This document shows, one piece after another, positions 14,644 through 18,580 of a stretch of DNA of 18,580 bases (positions are counted from its first letter, which is position 1; each line of letters begins with the position of its first letter). Below the pieces are notes generated by a model. It searched no databases, had not been told where the DNA came from, and saw only the letters and a program-made list of their open reading frames with translations. Source of the stretch: Muribaculaceae bacterium (GTDB lineage Bacteria > Bacteroidota > Bacteroidia > Bacteroidales > Muribaculaceae); assembly GCA_020026215.1 (NCBI GenBank), contig JAHHQT010000030.1:1-18580 (forward strand). The letters are read 5' to 3'. Position numbers and translations under genes: made by a program.

Positions 14644-17140
14644 ATCTCAATCTAATTTTATCAATTATTAATTCTGCACCTAACGACATTCCCTTACGAG
14701 GATAATCCACTGTCAGAATGTGTGCAGTTTCTTCAGCTTGCGAATACGATGCATAGTTGGATGATGACAACATCAACTGCAATCGGGTCGCTTTCTTGTT
14801 TCTAATTTTATATTCAATCGGTACAAGGAATGTAGTGAAAGAGGTGGAAGGACTCAAAAGCCCGATTCCTTCACCAATCACGATTTCCTCACCATTTTCT
14901 TCGCTCAAAACGCGGGCATGGACATAACCATACTCGTTGTTGTCGTAGATACTGCGTGTGTAACTGTAATAGCCGGCAACGCCAGTAGGACGTGAACTGA
15001 AACTGATTCCCTCGTTATATTCCTCAGTGCCGTCAGCATTAAACTTGTAAGAGCCCAAAAATAACTTTCCTGCAGAACGGTTGGGTATGTTCGGCACGTT
15101 ACGGCTGTAATATTCTTCGTCCGTACGAGAGTCTCGTATAGGGTCAACACCGTGAATATCCCAGCCTGCATTTCTCAAACGTATACTATAGGCACTCATG
15201 TGACCGCTTTTCAACACTTCAGTAGTCGGTACTTTGAACCATGTGTTTTCATTCTTGGCGTGGTGGGAACAAGTCTTGTCGTTCACAGAACTCCAGAACA
15301 ACGGCTCCGACACCTGATAGGAAGTCACGTTGTAGGTTGGCATCCAACTGTTTTGGTTGGAATACTTACCGCCACAATTTATTTTTTCGATATTGATTGT
15401 TTCCTTAACCTCTTCAAAGTCACCGTTTGGCAAATCAACGGCATCTTCAGTTTTTACTTTGATAATGTCACCTTCAGCACCATCACCTGTTACCCAAATT
15501 TCGTAAGGTGTTGACGGTATCAACGTAGAAATTGTCAAACGATTTTCCTCCTTCACGCGTTCGATAACGGCAGGTCGCCATTCCTCGTTGGAATTGTTGC
15601 GGATGAGCACAGACAAATAAGGCAACAGACGCTCAATATTCTCCGTATTGATAAACAAGTCCACTTTTGAAGACCACACGTTCTCGTTTTCACAAGTAAC
15701 AGTATATTCCGGTATGATGCGACGCAAAATATTCGGCTCAGTCACCTTGATTCCGTCTTTGAAAATAGCACGAATTACCAACACTGTATTGATGACAGGA
15801 AGATGGATAGTGAAATGGTATCTGCCTTCCTCTATTTTTTCAATTTTCTCCACTTCCAAAGGCAACCACTCCTTACCGTTGTAGTGTTGCAATGTAATGT
15901 ATTTATCGACCTTACCACCATTGTAACCGACGGTCAAAGTCACCGACTTTGCATCAATTTCCATAGGAGCAGGTTTGTCCATAGTCAAGCTGATAGGTTT
16001 GACGGTCACATCAAAACACATCGGCTTTTCTGCCATACGGCCAAAGTTGTCAATCACCTGTAAAACCACTCTATGAGCATGTGAAACAAGGTTGGCAGGA
16101 AGATTGGACAAGAAATCAGAGAAATCCACATCCGCTTCCTTAGCACCGATAGTCACGCCATTCAACACCAATCCCAATTCTGCCAATTTAGCGGCATCAT
16201 AAGTCAACAAATCCGTTTCAAAGCGGAATGGATTTTCAGGATAGTCGTCTGAAACGACGGTGAACAACAGTTGTTTCAAGCCACCCGGAGCTATGATTTT
16301 AGCATTTACCGGTTGGCTGAAGCCTCCTGTTTCAAACATTTCAATCGCACCGCTTTCATTCAGTCCTGTACATTCAATAGTCGGAGAACAAATGGTAAAC
16401 AAATCTTTGCTCACCATCATTTCGATAGGGTCGGCAACAGTTTCCTCGTCATAGGCAAACGACATCACACCTTCCTCCTTATTATAAGATGTTTGAATAT
16501 GATAGTGGCATCCGCGTTTGGCATTATCAATAGTGAAAGGAGAGAAAGTCACACTACGTCCAGAAAGGTCTTCCAATGTAATTTCCGCTCTTACCTTGCC
16601 AGGATTCATTGCCTCATAGTTGTCGTCCATGATTTTGTAGTAGTCATCGCCAGATTTCAGTTTCAAGTCAAAACGCTTCAAGCCAGAGCCTTCCAACTCT
16701 GGATTAGTGGCAGAGAACACCACTTTGGCAACGGTACAGTCAAAGGCAACTTGGCTCAATTCAGAGTCTCGAATTTCCACCTCAACTTTATCGTCGAAGC
16801 TATACACTTGGTCGTATAACGTCTTATAATTTTGTGCTGTAATCTCATATTGACCGACCGCCAACTTCTTGTGGCCTTTATTGAATTTCTGAATATTATC
16901 CCAACGTTTGGTAAGTCCAGTTGTCAAATTATAGGCCGTAATACTGAAATCCTGCTCAATCGGTGCAGGCAGGGTCAGTGACTCCGCCCCTGCAATGCCT
17001 TCCACAGAAGGATTGACAGAAAGTTGCATTTCCAAATCGCCATAACCTGTAATCAATTCGTTGTATTTCTCACCGCAACCTACAAGCAGGAAGCACAACA
17101 GAGTGAACAAAGAAATTTTGATATCATATTTTTTCATCAT
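14636..17140 (-). CDS. Large surface lipoprotein, DUF4493 N-terminus and PCMD-like C-terminus
   Basis: The 834-aa protein starts with a lipoprotein signal (LFTLLCFLLVGC, lipobox LVGC, Cys22). After it, the GYGDLEMQLSV strand and following beta-rich region (about 33-200) match the DUF4493 type. The middle (about 200-560) reads as several Ig-like beta domains, for example VTLTVGYNGG and TISTLIPSTPYEIWVTG. From about 570 (LPNGDFEE) to the end is a PCMD-like putative carbohydrate-metabolism domain of about 265 residues, with the LFLGSYKF and GISFSSRPTGVAGYYSY segments typical of it. It is probably anchored at the outer-membrane surface and may bind glycans; this is inferred from the families. Starts at ATG 17140 or 17137 differ by one residue. 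It is co-transcribed with the RseC-like gene and diverges from the GHL10-type gene. Confidence 0.8.
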   Translation of the reverse strand: MMKKYDIKISLFTLLCFLLVGCGEKYNELITGYGDLEMQLSVNPSVEGIAGAESLTLPAPIEQDFSITAYNLTTGLTKRWDNIQKFNKGHKKLAVGQYEITAQNYKTLYDQVYSFDDKVEVEIRDSELSQVAFDCTVAKVVFSATNPELEGSGLKRFDLKLKSGDDYYKIMDDNYEAMNPGKVRAEITLEDLSGRSVTFSPFTIDNAKRGCHYHIQTSYNKEEGVMSFAYDEETVADPIEMMVSKDLFTICSPTIECTGLNESGAIEMFETGGFSQPVNAKIIAPGGLKQLLFTVVSDDYPENPFRFETDLLTYDAAKLAELGLVLNGVTIGAKEADVDFSDFLSNLPANLVSHAHRVVLQVIDNFGRMAEKPMCFDVTVKPISLTMDKPAPMEIDAKSVTLTVGYNGGKVDKYITLQHYNGKEWLPLEVEKIEKIEEGRYHFTIHLPVINTVLVIRAIFKDGIKVTEPNILRRIIPEYTVTCENENVWSSKVDLFINTENIERLLPYLSVLIRNNSNEEWRPAVIERVKEENRLTISTLIPSTPYEIWVTGDGAEGDIIKVKTEDAVDLPNGDFEEVKETINIEKINCGGKYSNQNSWMPTYNVTSYQVSEPLFWSSVNDKTCSHHAKNENTWFKVPTTEVLKSGHMSAYSIRLRNAGWDIHGVDPIRDSRTDEEYYSRNVPNIPNRSAGKLFLGSYKFNADGTEEYNEGISFSSRPTGVAGYYSYTRSIYDNNEYGYVHARVLSEENGEEIVIGEGIGLLSPSTSFTTFLVPIEYKIRNKKATRLQLMLSSSNYASYSQAEETAHILTVDYPRKGMSLGAELIIDKIRLRYE

Positions 17141-17183
17141 AATCAGTCGTTTTATGCGTCAACAACACGCATGTATGTTTTTA

Positions 17184-17191
17184 CAAAGATA
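17184..17191 (-). promoter_or_regulatory. Minus-strand -7 element TATCTTTG
   Basis: CAAAGATA on the plus strand is TATCTTTG on the minus strand, an exact -7 match 44 bases upstream of the lipoprotein start. It is the likely promoter of the lipoprotein/RseC-like operon. No -33 element is seen at the normal distance. Confidence 0.55.
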
Positions 17192-17363
17192 CAGAAAACA
17201 AAGAGCAATAGTGGTACTTTCCACAAAAATTATTCTTCAAACAGACCTAATTTAACACCTAAAAATCTACCCTACCAAAGCCTCTTCAAAACCGTCAAAA
17301 TCCCGAATTTTAAACCTTCATGCACAAGTTCCGTCTAATTCACAGACAGAATTCAGCCAAATT

Positions 17364-17379
17364 ACCGACCATAACCGAC
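17364..17379 (+). repeat. Direct repeat ACCGAC with 10-base period
   Basis: ACCGAC occurs at 17364-17369 and again at 17374-17379, spaced one helical turn apart, 17 bases upstream of the -33 element of the GHL10-type gene promoter. That position suits a regulator-binding site. With only two six-base copies it could be chance. Confidence 0.35.
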
Positions 17380-17396
17380 AAAAATCCGTTGTGCTT

Positions 17397-17427
17397 TTTG
17401 TCAATTGAAAGTATAGTCGTAACTTAG
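17397..17427 (+). promoter_or_regulatory. Bacteroidota promoter: TTTG, 19 bases, TAACTTAG
   Basis: TTTG (17397-17400) and TAACTTAG (17420-17427, one mismatch to TAnnTTTG) are separated by 19 bases, the consensus spacing for the primary sigma factor of this phylum. Transcription would begin about 30 bases before ATG 17468. Confidence 0.65.
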
Positions 17428-17467
17428 CAACTTACAAACTAAACATAAAAAAACATTCAATTTAAAG

Positions 17468-18580
17468 ATGAAAAAATTACTTCTAATTTCTGCATTAGCG
17501 GTTGCTTCTTGTTGCAACGTGGCAGCAGAAAATCCCAAAACAGAATTTCGAGGCGCATGGGTACACACTGTAGGTCAAAGTCAGTATGCCAAAATGAATC
17601 CGGCAGAAACACAAGCCTACTTGATTGACCAATTGGACAAATTACAAGCAGCAGGTTGCAACGCTTGCGTTTTCCAAGTTCGTCCAAGTGCCGATGCTTT
17701 CTATAAATCAGACCTTGAACCTTGGAGCCGTTTCTTGACAGGAACAGCAGGTCAAGCCCCTGTACCATTCTGGGATCCATTGCAATTCATGATTGAAGAA
17801 TCGCACAAACGTGGTATGGAATTGCACGCATGGTTGAACCCTTACCGCGTCACTACTTCAAAAGGCGAAGTTCTTCCTAAAAATCATATCTATTATCAAC
17901 ATCCTGAACGTTTTGTGAAATACGCCGACAACAAGATGTATTTCGATCCGGGATTGCCAGAAAATAGAGCATTCATCGAAGAAGTGGTGAAAGATATCAT
18001 CACCCGCTATGATGTTGATGCTATCCACATGGACGACTACTTCTATCCTTATCCAGTTGAAGGCAAGGAATTTCCTGATGCTAAATCATACAAAAAATAC
18101 GGCAAAGGCATGAATCGTGGCGACTGGCGCCGTCACAATGTCAACCTTTTGATTGAAGGCTTGCACAAAGTGATTATGGCCAACAAACCTTGGGTAAGAT
18201 TGGGTATCAGCCCATTTGGTATCTGGAGAAACCAAAGTAGCGACAAACGTGGTAGCGACACCAATGGTTTGCAAAACTACGACCAACTTTATGCAGACGT
18301 ATTGCTATGGACAGAAAAAGGTTGGGTGGACTATATGTTGCCTCAACTTTACTGGTCATTGGAAAAGAAAGTGGCTTCTTCATTGAAGTTGGCTTACTGG
18401 TGGAATAACAATGCCAACGGCCGTCACATGTATATCGGTCAAAGCGTAGTCCGTACCATGGATAGCGCCGACTTGGCACCTTCAAAGAACCCTACTCAAT
18501 TGGACCACAAAATCCAATTGTCACGTGAATTGAAAAATGTACAAGGTAACTGCTGGTGGCCTGGATATTCTGTAACATCC
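17468..18580 (+). CDS. GHL10-type glycoside-hydrolase-like protein (partial, runs off the right edge)
   Basis: The 371 codons visible encode a secreted TIM-barrel protein of the glycosyl-hydrolase-like 10 family (Pfam GHL10, YngK-like). Features from the N-terminus are EFRGAWVHTV at 26-35 opening the barrel, FQVRPSADAFY near 70-80, HAWLNPYR at 120-127, IHMDDYFYPYP at 186-196 with the conserved Asp pair (189-190), LGISPFGIWRN, and YMLPQLYWS. The start is ATG 17468, after an A-rich leader and a well-spaced promoter. The signal is ambiguous: VASC matches a lipobox (Cys15), but AAEN after residue 18 would suit ordinary signal peptidase. Family members act on bacterial or host glycans or peptidoglycan-related sugars; the substrate here is unknown. 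The gene is cut by the window end and has no stop codon in view. Confidence 0.9.
   Translation, partial: MKKLLLISALAVASCCNVAAENPKTEFRGAWVHTVGQSQYAKMNPAETQAYLIDQLDKLQAAGCNACVFQVRPSADAFYKSDLEPWSRFLTGTAGQAPVPFWDPLQFMIEESHKRGMELHAWLNPYRVTTSKGEVLPKNHIYYQHPERFVKYADNKMYFDPGLPENRAFIEEVVKDIITRYDVDAIHMDDYFYPYPVEGKEFPDAKSYKKYGKGMNRGDWRRHNVNLLIEGLHKVIMANKPWVRLGISPFGIWRNQSSDKRGSDTNGLQNYDQLYADVLLWTEKGWVDYMLPQLYWSLEKKVASSLKLAYWWNNNANGRHMYIGQSVVRTMDSADLAPSKNPTQLDHKIQLSRELKNVQGNCWWPGYSVTS

Larger units (their letters stand above)
17141..17467. other. Divergent intergenic region between lipoprotein and GHL10-type genes
   Basis: This 327-base region has no ORF of its own. It contains a minus-strand -7 motif (17184-17191), a small hairpin ATGCGT-caacaac-ACGCAT (17154-17172) in the lipoprotein leader, a tandem ACCGAC repeat (17364-17379), and a well-spaced plus-strand promoter (17397-17427). 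The central 17220-17360 portion shows nothing I recognise. Confidence 0.6.

Noticed and set aside
15152..16819. Plus-strand ORFs (up to 182 codons) opposite the lipoprotein gene
   Set aside because: These are antisense shadows with atypical composition. The minus strand holds one continuous 834-codon gene with lipobox and beta domains.
17457..17780. Minus-strand ORF of 107 codons overlapping the start of the GHL10-type gene
   Set aside because: The plus strand encodes a clear signal peptide and GHL10 motifs here, and its promoter is well formed.

Overview
The window looks like chromosomal DNA from a member of the Bacteroidales (phylum Bacteroidota). The DNA is AT-rich. Most intergenic regions carry a Bacteroidota-type -7 promoter motif (TAnnTTTG), and ribosome-binding regions are A-rich rather than AGGAGG-like. 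The gene content also fits: a GH97 glycosidase, proteins resembling DUF6377, DUF3078 and DUF4493/PCMD families, an RseC-like protein, and menaquinone-type UbiE/MenG. Genus cannot be fixed from sequence reading alone.

Left part (1-4.7 kb). The first 50 bases may be the end of an insertion-sequence transposase. Next come a small single-pass membrane protein gene that is out of frame with its only good start, and a membrane-bound TPR/helix-turn-helix regulator (DUF6377-like). The regulator's true N-terminus, a lipoprotein-type signal, begins at a CTG and not at the first ATG, 270 bases downstream. Between the regulator and a SusB-like inverting GH97 alpha-glucosidase is a compact unit. It has a terminator, then a promoter, then a 13-bp inverted repeat separated by 59 bases and ending in a T-run. 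This reads as a small RNA of roughly 85-90 nt or an attenuated leader for the GH97 gene, and is the most interesting unexplained element here.

Middle part (4.7-11.2 kb). A 194-aa family protein stands alone between a promoter and a strong terminator. It is followed by a DUF2007 / DUF3078 (outer-membrane barrel) pair, then a pair of coupled small secreted proteins of unknown function. The secreted pair overlaps, tail to tail, the last gene of a minus-strand operon: HAD phosphatase, aroB (3-dehydroquinate synthase), EamA-type transporter.

Right part (11.2-18.6 kb). Divergent from that operon runs phoH-purC-ubiE. A strong terminator ends only 10-19 bases before the ubiE start codon. Tail to tail with ubiE, separated by 2 bases, is a minus-strand operon of a large DUF4493/PCMD-like lipoprotein and a cysteine-rich RseC-like membrane protein, joined by an ATGAGTAA overlap. 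Divergent from this operon, a GHL10-type glycoside-hydrolase-like gene begins and runs off the right edge. It has a good promoter (TTTG, 19 bases, TAACTTAG).

Taken together the region mixes core metabolism (shikimate, purine, menaquinone) with envelope and glycan-related functions. No tRNA, rRNA, CRISPR array or complete mobile element was seen.
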